The position numbers and the translations under genes are program-made. A model generated the notes under the pieces. That model was not told where the DNA came from and did no database searches. It was given only the letters and a program-made list of their open reading frames with translations. 64,000 nucleotides of DNA, taken from positions 82,371 to 146,370 of the forward strand of contig JACUUC010000004.1 in NCBI GenBank assembly GCA_014859445.1, written 5' to 3'. Positions within the stretch are counted from its first letter, which is position 1, and every line of letters begins with the position of its first letter. Source of the DNA: Bacterioplanes sp. (GTDB taxonomy: Bacteria > Pseudomonadota > Gammaproteobacteria > Pseudomonadales > Oceanobacteraceae). Below, one piece after another: positions 9,505-17,632 of this stretch.

Positions 9505-10393
9505 TGCGCAACAAGGTTTCATTAATGCGTTGCAGCTTGTTGTTGAACTCGGCAAAGCGCTCTGCAGCACTCACTCGCTCATCTTGCTCTTCTTTCTTAT
9601 CTGCTTTTTCTTGACGCTTACGCGCGTCATCGCGCTCCGCTTTCAGCTCATCGCGTTGCTGCTGGCGCGCATCGGCTTCGGCACTGGCTTGCGCACGTTG
9701 CTGCTGTTGAATCTCGGCTTGCGCTTGCGCGGCTTGCTGTGCAGCTTGAGCAGCCACTTGTCGATCTTGTGTGGACGGCTCAGCGGGGGCTAACGCTGCA
9801 CGTTGGACCAGTTGCATTTTTTCTAAGGTGGCTTGCGGATCGCCCTGTACAGGGCTGACATCAATTTGAACTTCGCCGCCCACGGCGTAACGCACACCGT
9901 CAGGGCCTTTTTGATAGGTATAACTTGGCGCGCTGGCTAATGAGCCTCCCACACTGGCATGGGCTTGCTCGTGCGCTTTGACTTCTTGGTCACGCTGTTT
10001 TAATTCGCGCAGCATCTGCAATTCCGCTTGCTCTTGCGCCTCTTGCTGACGTGCCTGTAAAGCCGATTGTTCCGTTGACTCTGTCACTGGTGCGTTGGTA
10101 TCCGTCGATGCGCTGAGGTTTCCTTCACTCGCATTGTCCTCGGCATTATCCGTGTTCGATGCAGGCTGTTTAGCGGGCTCTTGGCGAGAAGGGATTATGG
10201 GCGACTCCATATCGGCCATACCACCTAATAAGCGCCGACCTTCGGCGCTGATGGATACACTGTCGGGCGCTTCAAGTGGTGCAAATGCGGCATTGCCAGT
10301 GAGTTCATTGCCGCTTCGCGCAGTACGCTCCGTCATCACAACGGGCGCGCTGTTGGCAACCGTAGTTTGGACAGACGTACTGGAGAGTTGCAT
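9452..10393 (-). CDS. SprA-related putative metalloprotease-fold protein
   Basis: A 313-aa protein matching the SprA-related family. A disordered Gln/Ala/Ser-rich N-terminal half precedes the conserved block EVKAHEQAHA...GG, PSYTYQKGPDG and YAVGGEV. HEQAH fits the zinc-protease HExxH pattern, though activity has not been shown for most family members. After it come VQGDPQAT and a long Gln/Ala/Lys-rich coiled-coil region. There is no signal peptide. It lies 14 bp downstream of a small gene with a flagellar-rod-like look, so the two are probably co-transcribed. The 3' end overlaps the AraC gene on the other strand. The start has a GAGG-type site (GTGAGGTGATCT) before the ATG. Confidence 0.8.
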   Translation of the reverse strand: MQLSSTSVQTTVANSAPVVMTERTARSGNELTGNAAFAPLEAPDSVSISAEGRRLLGGMADMESPIIPSRQEPAKQPASNTDNAEDNASEGNLSASTDTNAPVTESTEQSALQARQQEAQEQAELQMLRELKQRDQEVKAHEQAHASVGGSLASAPSYTYQKGPDGVRYAVGGEVQIDVSPVQGDPQATLEKMQLVQRAALAPAEPSTQDRQVAAQAAQQAAQAQAEIQQQQRAQASAEADARQQQRDELKAERDDARKRQEKADKKEEQDERVSAAERFAEFNNKLQRINETLLRISMPRPISAGELFDERV

Positions 10394-10406
10394 AGATCAC
10401 CTCACA

Positions 10407-10658
10407 TTACGCTTGAATGTCGATGATCGAACCCAGCGTTTTATCCGCCGCTTGCATGACTTTGGCGTTCATTTCGACACTGCGCTCGCCTTGTTTCAAA
10501 TCGGTCATGGCTTCGGCCACATCACCCGTGCCTTCCACTGGGCGCGACGTCGTCGCTTCGACTACACGTTCGGCCGCACGACTGACTTGCTCGGTACCTT
10601 GATTGATGCCGGTAGCCGCCGTCGTAAACGCTGACCCCATGGTTGAACCAATATTCAT
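10407..10658 (-). CDS. Small conserved protein, flagellar-rod-like helical
   Basis: An 83-aa protein beginning MNIGSTMGSAF. It reads as a short amphipathic helix pair: an Ala/Thr/Ser-rich N-terminal half and a second half with AEAMTDLKQGERSVEMNAKVMQAADKTLGSIIDI. The second half resembles the end of flagellar rod and hook proteins (Asn-Ala-x-Val...Asp-x-x-Leu-Gly-x-x-x-Asp). No flagellar genes lie nearby, so a flagellar role is only a resemblance. The ATG at 10658 is chosen because GGAGG lies 5 nt before it; the longer frame begins with a GTG inside that ribosome site. The SprA-family gene follows after 13 bp. Confidence 0.72.
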   Translation of the reverse strand: MNIGSTMGSAFTTAATGINQGTEQVSRAAERVVEATTSRPVEGTGDVAEAMTDLKQGERSVEMNAKVMQAADKTLGSIIDIQA

Positions 10659-10686
10659 AAACACCTCCGCCGATTGTCGCTATCTC

Positions 10687-10707
10687 ATTGGTTATAATTT
10701 AACCAAT
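10687..10707. promoter_or_regulatory. 8-bp inverted repeat with embedded -10-like box upstream of the 83-aa gene
   Basis: ATTGGTTA and TAACCAAT flank a 5-bp AT spacer. On the + strand the centre reads TATAAT, and on the - strand it lies about 29 bp upstream of the small gene's start. It could be an operator covering a promoter, or a weak hairpin after bioB. There is no T run as in a standard terminator. Confidence 0.35.
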
Positions 10708-10741
10708 TTTACATCCATTGACCAGCCTCTTTTTCAGATTG

Positions 10742-11779
10742 TCAGGACTGACAGCCAACCAAGGATGCGTCATGGTACACACTAGGACGCACTGAATGCG
10801 CTTCGGGTTCCTTCTTGCCGGTATGAATGCCCAGCTTTGCAAACAACGCTCGATCTCGCTCGATGGCTGGGTTACCAGTGGTTAGTAAGCAATCGCCATA
10901 AAACAGCGAATTAGCCCCGGCAAAAAAACACAACGCTTGCTGTTCATCCGACATTTGCTCGCGCCCTGCGCTCAAACGCACATACGAGTAGGGCATCATC
11001 AATCGCGCCAAAGCGATCATGCGCACAAAATCCAACGGCTCCACATCGTCTACCGATTCAAGCGGTGTGCCTGTTACCTTGACTAATTGATTGATCGGGA
11101 CAGACTCCGGATGCATTGGTAAATTCGCCAACTGCACCAACAAGCCGAGTCGATCCGAGAGCGCCTCGCCCATACCCACGATACCGCCTGAGCACACTTT
11201 CATACCGGCCGTACGCACACGTTCGATGGTCGCCAAGCGATCGCTGTATTGCCGGGTACTGATGATTTCGCCGTAATATTCTGGCGAGGTATCCAAGTTA
11301 TGGTTGTAATAATCCAGCCCTGCGTCGGCCAGCGCGGCCGTTTGTTCATCATTCAACATGCCTAACGTCATGCAGGTTTCTAACCCCAATGCCTTGACGC
11401 CGCGCACCATGGCCAGCACCGCAGGCATGTCTTTACGCTTAGGCGAACGCCAAGCGGCCCCCATACAAAAACGCGATGCACCGGCCTGTTTGGCGGCTTC
11501 GGCTTTCTCCAACACCTCTTGCACCGCCAACAGTGCTTCGGCCTCTAAGCCCGTGTCATAGCGCGTGCTTTGTGGGCAGTATTGGCAATCTTCTGGGCAG
11601 GCACCGGTTTTGATCGACAGCAAGGTGCTGACCTGCATCTGATTGGCATCAAATACCGCTCGATGCTGCTGATGGGCACGAAATAGCAACTCATTGAACG
11701 GCAAATCCCATAATGCCTGCGCCTCAGCCAGCGTCCAATCGTGTCGTACTTTCTTCGTAGTTTGGGTAGAAATAGGCAT
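10742..11779 (-). CDS. bioB: Biotin synthase BioB
   Basis: A radical-SAM enzyme that inserts sulfur into dethiobiotin to make biotin, about 345 aa as usual. The radical-SAM cluster motif CPEDCQYC (about residues 61-68) is clear, followed by [21 protein letters not shown], the [10 protein letters not shown] segment and [10 protein letters not shown]. These include residues that hold the second [2Fe-2S] cluster and substrate. The ATG at 11779 is preferred; a GTG one codon earlier is in frame. No bioF, bioH, bioC or bioD follows, so this is a lone biotin gene, divergent from comF. That neighbourhood is common in Pseudomonas-like bacteria. No good Shine-Dalgarno is seen. Confidence 0.98.
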   Translation of the reverse strand: MPISTQTTKKVRHDWTLAEAQALWDLPFNELLFRAHQQHRAVFDANQMQVSTLLSIKTGACPEDCQYCPQSTRYDTGLEAEALLAVQEVLEKAEAAKQAGASRFCMGAAWRSPKRKDMPAVLAMVRGVKALGLETCMTLGMLNDEQTAALADAGLDYYNHNLDTSPEYYGEIISTRQYSDRLATIERVRTAGMKVCSGGIVGMGEALSDRLGLLVQLANLPMHPESVPINQLVKVTGTPLESVDDVEPLDFVRMIALARLMMPYSYVRLSAGREQMSDEQQALCFFAGANSLFYGDCLLTTGNPAIERDRALFAKLGIHTGKKEPEAHSVRPSVYHDASLVGCQS

Positions 11780-11781
11780 CA

Positions 11782-11831
11782 CTGCGTCGCTCGTTGAATT
11801 ACCTTAGAACCATCATGGTAGAGCGACGCAG
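11782..11831. promoter_or_regulatory. 11-bp perfect inverted repeat spanning the bioB-comF divergent promoter
   Basis: CTGCGTCGCTC (11782-11792) and GAGCGACGCAG (11821-11831) are exact inverse copies 28 bp apart. One arm abuts the bioB start and the other leads into the AGGAGG of comF. It is not the BirA operator pattern (TTGTAAACC...GGTTTACAA). Symmetric control of both genes or a cruciform is possible. Confidence 0.5.
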
Positions 11832-11847
11832 GAGGCACGCAACTTCT

Positions 11848-12600
11848 ATGAATAGTCTTGTCAACCAGTGGTTACAAACCATACGTTTGTCAACAAAGCG
11901 ACTGCAACAACCCATCGCCCGCATGCTGCTTGCGCAAGCACATTGTGCATGCTGTGGTGACTCGTCAGGTCAGCACCCTTTCTTATGCGATGCCTGCTTT
12001 CCGCATTTGCCTATCAATCATCCGGCCTGTGTGCAATGCGCTGAACCCCTCGTATCGTTACAATCGGGGCTTCGTTGCGGTCGCTGCCAGCGTCGACCTC
12101 CGGCCTTTGATTACAGCCATTGCAGCTGGCAATTTACATCCCCCGTCGATCACTGGATTCGCCTGTGTAAAGACCGTCACGACACGCTCTGGTTAAGACG
12201 CTTAGCCCACCTCATGAACAGCCATCCCCCTGCACAATTAGCTCAGGTGGATGGCTTGGTGTTTATTCCTAGCAGTCGCCAGCATCTGTGGCAGCGGGGT
12301 TTCAACATGGCGGAATACCTGGCTCAACACGTATCCCGTACTTGGGGGATCCCGATTCGCAAACAGACGTTGTACAAACAGCACAGTAACGATCAGCGTG
12401 GCCTGAGCGCTCAACAACGTCGACTGAATTTACGCCATAGCCTTCACAGCGGACAGCAATCATTGCACGGTCAGCATCTCTTGTTAATTGACGACGTCAT
12501 GACCACCGGAGCCACCATGAGCGTCGCCGCCGAACACTTAAAACAGCAAGGGGCTCGCATTGTTGGCTGCTGGTGTCTAGCACGCACCGTATTGCGTTAA
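11848..12600 (+). CDS. comF: ComF family phosphoribosyltransferase-like protein
   Basis: About 250 aa. An N-terminal zinc-ribbon-like section has paired cysteines (CACCGD, CDAC, CVQC, CGRC). A PRTase fold follows with the phosphoribosyl-pyrophosphate loop LLLIDDVMTTGATMS near the C-terminus and the RGFNMAEYLA and QRGLSAQQRR motifs. Family members (E. coli GntX, Gram-positive ComFC) are tied to DNA uptake and use of external DNA. The exact reaction is unsettled. The ATG at 11848 is preferred for an AGGAGG 12 nt upstream, a slightly long spacing; in-frame ATGs at 11794 and 11815 would add residues without family support. It is followed by srkA. Confidence 0.9.
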   Translation: MNSLVNQWLQTIRLSTKRLQQPIARMLLAQAHCACCGDSSGQHPFLCDACFPHLPINHPACVQCAEPLVSLQSGLRCGRCQRRPPAFDYSHCSWQFTSPVDHWIRLCKDRHDTLWLRRLAHLMNSHPPAQLAQVDGLVFIPSSRQHLWQRGFNMAEYLAQHVSRTWGIPIRKQTLYKQHSNDQRGLSAQQRRLNLRHSLHSGQQSLHGQHLLLIDDVMTTGATMSVAAEHLKQQGARIVGCWCLARTVLR

Positions 12601-12641
12601 CGCGAGCTGTGGCATACTGGCGTTTTTTGGGAAGCCAATTC

Positions 12642-13625
12642 ATGACATCCTCTCATCCTTATGAACTGCTAAGCCCCGACGTGGTGATGGATGCCATCGA
12701 GTCGCTTGGCTACGTGTGTGATGCCCGAATCTTTCCCTTGAATAGCTACGAAAATCGGGTTTACCAAGTGGGCCTTGAAGACGACACGCCCATCATCGCC
12801 AAGTTTTATCGCCCTGCGCGTTGGTCAAAGGCCGCCATTCAAGAAGAACACGATTTCTTGCAAGAATTACACGACGCTGAACTGCCGGTTGTCGCGCCCT
12901 TACGTATCGATGGAGAAAGCGTTTTTACGTGGCAAGGTTTTTATTTCGCGCTATTTCCTCGTCGTGGCGGACAAGCACCGGAGTTTAGCCGCGACGACGA
13001 TCTGGAACTGATGGGACGCTGGTTAGGTCGACTGCATCAAATCGGCTCGGCTCAGCCTTTTCAACATCGCTCGACGTTAAATCCGCTGCATGACATGCAA
13101 CAGGCACAAGAGATTGTTCTCCGTAGCCCTTGTCTACCGGCAGACTATCGCGACCTGTACCGCGATCTAACCAACCACATCGTGCAATGGTTAACGCAAC
13201 ACGGACAACACTCGGATCACATCTCGTTGCGTTTGCATGGCGATCTACACAGTGGCAATGCCCTATTGCGTGACGATGTATTGTATTTGGTGGACTTTGA
13301 TGACTGCTGCCAAGGGCCTGCCATGCAAGACATTTGGATGCTGCTGAGCGGTAATCAGCAGGAACAACAACAGCAACTGCACATCATTGCCGATGGCTAC
13401 AACGTGTTTCGGCCGTTTCCTAAGCACGAAATTCCACTGATCGAGACATTACGCACACGGCGCATTGTGAAGCACGCAGCCTGGTTGTGCTCACGTTGGG
13501 ACGATCCTGCGTTTCCGGTCGCCTTTCCATGGTTTGCCGATGGACGATTTTGGGGTGACCACATTTTATCGCTACGCGAACAAATCGCTGCCCTGCAAGA
13601 ACCAGCGCTCGCCTTTTACGATTAA
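12642..13625 (+). CDS. srkA: Stress response kinase SrkA (YihE family)
   Basis: A 327-aa protein of the length of E. coli SrkA (328). It is a eukaryotic-like Ser/Thr kinase that counters stress-induced cell death with MazF in E. coli. Visible are SYENRVYQVG (glycine-loop region), IAKFYRP (ATP-binding Lys), the catalytic loop LHGDLHSGNALL and the metal-binding VDFDDCCQGPAMQDIWML. The ATG at 12642 matches homologues and has GGGAAG about 9 nt upstream; the longer frame runs back into comF. The gap to comF is 41 bp. Confidence 0.95.
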   Translation: MTSSHPYELLSPDVVMDAIESLGYVCDARIFPLNSYENRVYQVGLEDDTPIIAKFYRPARWSKAAIQEEHDFLQELHDAELPVVAPLRIDGESVFTWQGFYFALFPRRGGQAPEFSRDDDLELMGRWLGRLHQIGSAQPFQHRSTLNPLHDMQQAQEIVLRSPCLPADYRDLYRDLTNHIVQWLTQHGQHSDHISLRLHGDLHSGNALLRDDVLYLVDFDDCCQGPAMQDIWMLLSGNQQEQQQQLHIIADGYNVFRPFPKHEIPLIETLRTRRIVKHAAWLCSRWDDPAFPVAFPWFADGRFWGDHILSLREQIAALQEPALAFYD

Positions 13626-13654
13626 ACATTCCATACCTTGATAAGGAGCCGCGT

Positions 13655-14155
13655 ATGAAGTCGCTGATATTAACAACCGGATTGGTTGCTGCTTGTTTTA
13701 CTCAACCCTTACTGGCTACCCCAATGGGAACACCGTCATTACCTTGGCAAGCAGGCATTAACCTTGGCCAACATGTGTTTGATTCGCCCTTCAGTAGTGA
13801 CAACCGCAGCGCCACAGGCTTTGGCTTATTCGTTGGCTACGAGCTTGAGAACGCGATCAACGATGTGCGATCAACCGTTGAAGTTGGCTACACACAAACA
13901 GACGATTTTTACCGTGATAGCGATACCGACATCACCAGTTTTTGGGTGGCCGGTGTTCTGCAAAAACGATTACCCGAACTGAACCCTAACTTCTACGTTG
14001 TCGGACGCTTCGGACTGGATTTAGGCGATGACGATGGCCTGCTGATGGGCTTTGGCGTGGCCATGCAACATCAGGCCAACATCGCGACTCGTGCTGAGTT
14101 CATTAACAAAGACACCACCAAAGTGTATCAACTGAGCCTACTGTTTTCTTTTTGA
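13655..14155 (+). CDS. Small outer-membrane beta-barrel protein
   Basis: A 166-aa exported protein. A Sec signal peptide (MKSLILTTGLVAACFTQPLLA) is followed by alternating polar/hydrophobic strands with Gly and aromatic residues (GFGLFVGYEL, STVEVGYTQTD, FYVVGRFGLDLG, LMGFGVAMQH). The C-terminus ends in Phe (LLFSF), as BAM-dependent barrels require. The size suggests an eight-stranded barrel of the porin-family OMP_b-brl type. No substrate can be inferred. AAGGAG lies 6-7 nt before the ATG. A terminator follows. Confidence 0.78.
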   Translation: MKSLILTTGLVAACFTQPLLATPMGTPSLPWQAGINLGQHVFDSPFSSDNRSATGFGLFVGYELENAINDVRSTVEVGYTQTDDFYRDSDTDITSFWVAGVLQKRLPELNPNFYVVGRFGLDLGDDDGLLMGFGVAMQHQANIATRAEFINKDTTKVYQLSLLFSF

Positions 14156-14206
14156 TGACTACCAATTGCGGTTAGGTTCGCATTCACCATTTACGTTATC
14201 GCAAAC

Positions 14207-14235
14207 AAAAAAAGGAGGCCTAGGCCTCCTTTTTC
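14207..14235. terminator. Bidirectional terminator between the small barrel gene and DUF1329
   Basis: AAAAGGAGGCC-TA-GGCCTCCTTTT is a near-perfect palindrome with A runs before and T runs after, so it can end transcripts from both converging genes. Confidence 0.88.
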
Positions 14236-14254
14236 TGTTTCACCTGCTTACCAC

Positions 14255-15616
14255 TTAGCGAACACCAGAGCGACGCAAAGCAGCGGGGGTGTAGTCATCG
14301 GACGAACGTTGGAAACCAAACTCATACGATGAAGGTTCTTCGTTATCCAAACCCAGTGCCAAGTAACGGCCGGAGTTCAAATCGTACAGTACTTCAATGG
14401 CATACCAAGGCACCAATTGATCGTAGTACATCAAGCTATGCGCTTCTGCAACACGCCATAGTGAACCACGACCATCATAGTGATCGATCACTACTGCTTG
14501 CCATGTGTCTTCATCGATGAAGAAAGTACGCTGAGCATAGATATGACGCTTACCTTCTTGCAGGGTTGCCTTCACTTCCCATACACGATGCAATTCGTAG
14601 CGCGCCAAATCTTGGTTGATGTGACCAGCCTTGATGATGTCGCCATACTTCAACGCCGGATCTTTCAACTTGTACGAGTTGTAAGGAATGTAAATTTCAC
14701 GCTTGCCAACCAATTCCCAGTCATAACGATCAGGAGCACCGTTGAACATGTCGAGGTTGTCCGCCGTACGTAAACCATCGGCTGCTGTACCAGGACCGTC
14801 GTACGATACCTGTGGCGCCAAACGTACGCGACGTTGACCGGCGTTATAAACCCATGCTTTACGAGGTTCTTTTACTTGGTCAATCGTTTCGTGAACCAAC
14901 AACACGTTACCGGCCAAACGCGCTGGCGATAATACGTCTTGCTTGAAGTAGAACAACACGTTGGAATCGCCGCTGGTATCGGCATCAGACAACTTATTAC
15001 GGAAGGTAAATTCGTCTTGGAAACGAACCACCGTGAAGTCGCCATTGACCTGAGGTGTTACCTGACCGATAACACGCTTCACGCTACCACCGCGATAACG
15101 CGTGATGTGGTTCCAAATCACTTCGACACCGGCCTTCGGAATCGGGAAAGGAACACCTTCAACGTAGTTTTCTAAGCCGTTACCGCCTTCCACCAACTTG
15201 GTGTTAGTCGCATTACGTTTGGTCGCATCGTAAATAAATTGTGGATACGCGGCCGTACGACGAGTCTCGTACACCGGCATGCGATACGTTTCAGGGTACT
15301 TTTCAAACATGGCCTTTTGACCTGGGGTCAAGTTGTCTGCGTACTCTTTGTAGTTTTGAGCGGTAATCACAAACTTCACTTGATCATTCGGGAATGGATC
15401 AACCGGCTTACCACCGTCAACAAAGTTTGCTGGTGGCGTTGTTAGGCCACCGGTCCAGGCAGGGATAACACCCGAACCCGCCATTTCGGCACCAATTGGG
15501 GTTAACTCATTACCCAACTTCGCCGCTTCTGCTTCTGATACTGCCGCATGTGCAGTGCCCATCATCATGGACAGCGCTAATGCGCTGCCCCATGTTTTGT
15601 AGAATTTATTCAACAT
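14255..15616 (-). CDS. DUF1329 family exported protein (LolA/LolB-like fold family)
   Basis: About 453 aa with a Sec signal peptide ending TAHA. Family marks include SEAEAAKLGNELTPIGAEMAGS near the mature N-terminus and the IPAWTGGL segment. DUF1329 proteins are soluble periplasmic proteins placed in the LolA/LolB-like clan and nearly always sit beside a DUF1302 gene, as here. A periplasmic carrier of a lipid or hydrophobic substrate is the usual guess; it is not proven. The ATG at 15616 starts the signal peptide and has AAGAGG 10 nt upstream; the longer frame adds seven residues. It is last in the lipase-DUF1302-DUF1329 operon, 39 bp after DUF1302. Confidence 0.93.
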   Translation of the reverse strand: MLNKFYKTWGSALALSMMMGTAHAAVSEAEAAKLGNELTPIGAEMAGSGVIPAWTGGLTTPPANFVDGGKPVDPFPNDQVKFVITAQNYKEYADNLTPGQKAMFEKYPETYRMPVYETRRTAAYPQFIYDATKRNATNTKLVEGGNGLENYVEGVPFPIPKAGVEVIWNHITRYRGGSVKRVIGQVTPQVNGDFTVVRFQDEFTFRNKLSDADTSGDSNVLFYFKQDVLSPARLAGNVLLVHETIDQVKEPRKAWVYNAGQRRVRLAPQVSYDGPGTAADGLRTADNLDMFNGAPDRYDWELVGKREIYIPYNSYKLKDPALKYGDIIKAGHINQDLARYELHRVWEVKATLQEGKRHIYAQRTFFIDEDTWQAVVIDHYDGRGSLWRVAEAHSLMYYDQLVPWYAIEVLYDLNSGRYLALGLDNEEPSSYEFGFQRSSDDYTPAALRRSGVR

Positions 15617-15655
15617 AATGTATAAACCTCTTAACAATAATCCGTATTGTATCGA

Positions 15656-17593
15656 TTAAAATGAACGCGTAATGGATAAAGCGATGTTATCGCGGTCAAC
15701 CAACTGATCGTACTTACCACCCGAGAAGTTCGTGTAGTTGACGCTCATAGCCGTTGTGTTCATGTAAACAAAGTTCACACCAACAGAAAGCGCCAGACGC
15801 TCATCAATGAACTGAGCACCAGGCTCAGGACCATAACCTTTGTCATAACCGATACTGACGTTTGGCGTCATGTTCACACCGGCGAAGGCGTTGTTATAGT
15901 CTGCACCAGCGCGTAGACGAATACCACCAGACCATTGAGTCACGTAACCGTCATCGGTACAGTTAGACGTGTTCACGTTGGCTGCCGTATTGGCTGCGCC
16001 AGACAACGGATTCGTTGGCGCTGAACACCAGTTCGTATCCGAGGTTACGGAATTTAAACCCCATACACCATCGTTATTACCAATACCGTAAGCACCAGAG
16101 CGGCCGTAACGAGCTTTATCAGTATCTGGCAAACCATCCACGTAAGTCACACCCACTTCGGCTGCCAAAGTGATACGATCGGTACCCAAGGCACGATCAT
16201 AAAACTGAATGTACGTTGCTTGAGCTTGCCAAATATCGAAGAAATCCCAACCTTCTGCCAACTCGCCATATAAGGACGCGGCATTGCCACCGGCTTCTTT
16301 CGCACGTTGCTGATACAGACGGCTGTAAGGCGCACCATTACCGGCCAAAATCAACTCGAATGCGTTCCATTGCAAAGGCATGTCTGGACGATAGCTAACT
16401 TCTGCACCCAATGAAGCACCATTAGGCAGAGTTGTCGCCATACTCAAACCCATGATTTGAATGTCTTCTGGGTAAGCAATCTGATACAAGGGTTTAGAGG
16501 TATCGTAACTGGCATTGGCATTCACCTGACCGCCTGCAACACCACCACTGTTAATTCCAGTGGCGTCATAATTAGTTACAACCCCACTAATGTAAGGCAA
16601 GCGACTGTGGATGTTCATGTAGTACAAACCAAATTCAGCACCACCCATGATATCGGTATACCAGCGGAGAGCCAGACCGTACTGCCCTGAGTCTTTAGGC
16701 TGATCATCCTTTAAGCGCTCCGTTACGGGAGAAACGCGACCCGATAAAGGCACACCCGCTTCAATTTCTGCATCACGGAAAGCAATGATGTCGCGTTCAT
16801 CCGCCGCGCCACCCAAAATAACCGGGCCACAGCCATCCGCTACGAAATCAACGGTTGAGAAGAAGGTACCACACGGGTCAGTACGGGTTTTTTCCCACTC
16901 CAGCTGATAAAACGCTTCTAACGTCAAATCACCGGTCAAACCAATGGAGGTATACAGCATATTCACCGGTAACAAGCCATCTTTTACTTCCGCACCTGGG
17001 CGACGGAAAGCAGACGCATCCACTGGGTTAATGCTGTTAATACCACCTTGAATAAAGGTACTTTCACCCCAGCTGATCACCTGACGACCAAGCCGCACGT
17101 TGACAGGCGTATTGGCAATGTCAAAGTTACCGTACACATACGCATCGAGTAACTCGGCACCCTTACCAGCAAAGTCTTTGGTGGCATCATTCAATGGCTT
17201 GAAGGCCATCTCTTGATCCATCAAGGCATAGTCATACCATGCACGAGCGCGGAAGAATGCACCATAATTGTTGTAGTTTAACTCTAAGTCACCACTCCAC
17301 TTCAGCACGTTGCTGTAAATGTCATTTTTCTTAAAGTTTAAGGTACCGTCATCGTAGTTGTACGATGAACCTTTACCAGTAAAACCCATCGCCGCACCGT
17401 TACCTGGCATGACCTGATTGGCATCAGGCCCTTCGGTACGCATGGCGATACCGTAACTCACTGTATTGTCGAACTGAACGTTCAAATCACCAAAGTTAAA
17501 TTCAACTGCATGAGCAGAAGCAGTGCTTAACATACTGACGGCTACAGCAAGAGGAAGCTTACGCATACCTAATTTTCCGAATGTTTTTTTCAT
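15656..17593 (-). CDS. DUF1302 family outer-membrane beta-barrel
   Basis: A 645-aa protein. It opens with a signal peptide (SMLSTASAHA), then VEFNFGDLNVQFDNTVSYG, the characteristic DUF1302 opening. The body is rich in amphipathic strands, for example NVRLGRQVISWGEST, and it ends in Phe (SITRSF). DUF1302 proteins are predicted large outer-membrane channels. GGAG lies 6 nt before the ATG. It sits between the lipase and DUF1329, an arrangement seen in lipid- and steroid-using bacteria. A role in moving lipase products or lipids through the outer membrane is inference. Confidence 0.93.
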   Translation of the reverse strand: MKKTFGKLGMRKLPLAVAVSMLSTASAHAVEFNFGDLNVQFDNTVSYGIAMRTEGPDANQVMPGNGAAMGFTGKGSSYNYDDGTLNFKKNDIYSNVLKWSGDLELNYNNYGAFFRARAWYDYALMDQEMAFKPLNDATKDFAGKGAELLDAYVYGNFDIANTPVNVRLGRQVISWGESTFIQGGINSINPVDASAFRRPGAEVKDGLLPVNMLYTSIGLTGDLTLEAFYQLEWEKTRTDPCGTFFSTVDFVADGCGPVILGGAADERDIIAFRDAEIEAGVPLSGRVSPVTERLKDDQPKDSGQYGLALRWYTDIMGGAEFGLYYMNIHSRLPYISGVVTNYDATGINSGGVAGGQVNANASYDTSKPLYQIAYPEDIQIMGLSMATTLPNGASLGAEVSYRPDMPLQWNAFELILAGNGAPYSRLYQQRAKEAGGNAASLYGELAEGWDFFDIWQAQATYIQFYDRALGTDRITLAAEVGVTYVDGLPDTDKARYGRSGAYGIGNNDGVWGLNSVTSDTNWCSAPTNPLSGAANTAANVNTSNCTDDGYVTQWSGGIRLRAGADYNNAFAGVNMTPNVSIGYDKGYGPEPGAQFIDERLALSVGVNFVYMNTTAMSVNYTNFSGGKYDQLVDRDNIALSITRSF

Positions 17594-17632
17594 TATTATC
17601 TCCAGTATTCTCTTTGCCCGAGACAGGGCGGA

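Noticed and set aside
11782..11831. BirA operator for bioB
   Set aside because: The inverted repeat there does not match the BirA consensus; kept only as an unassigned repeat.
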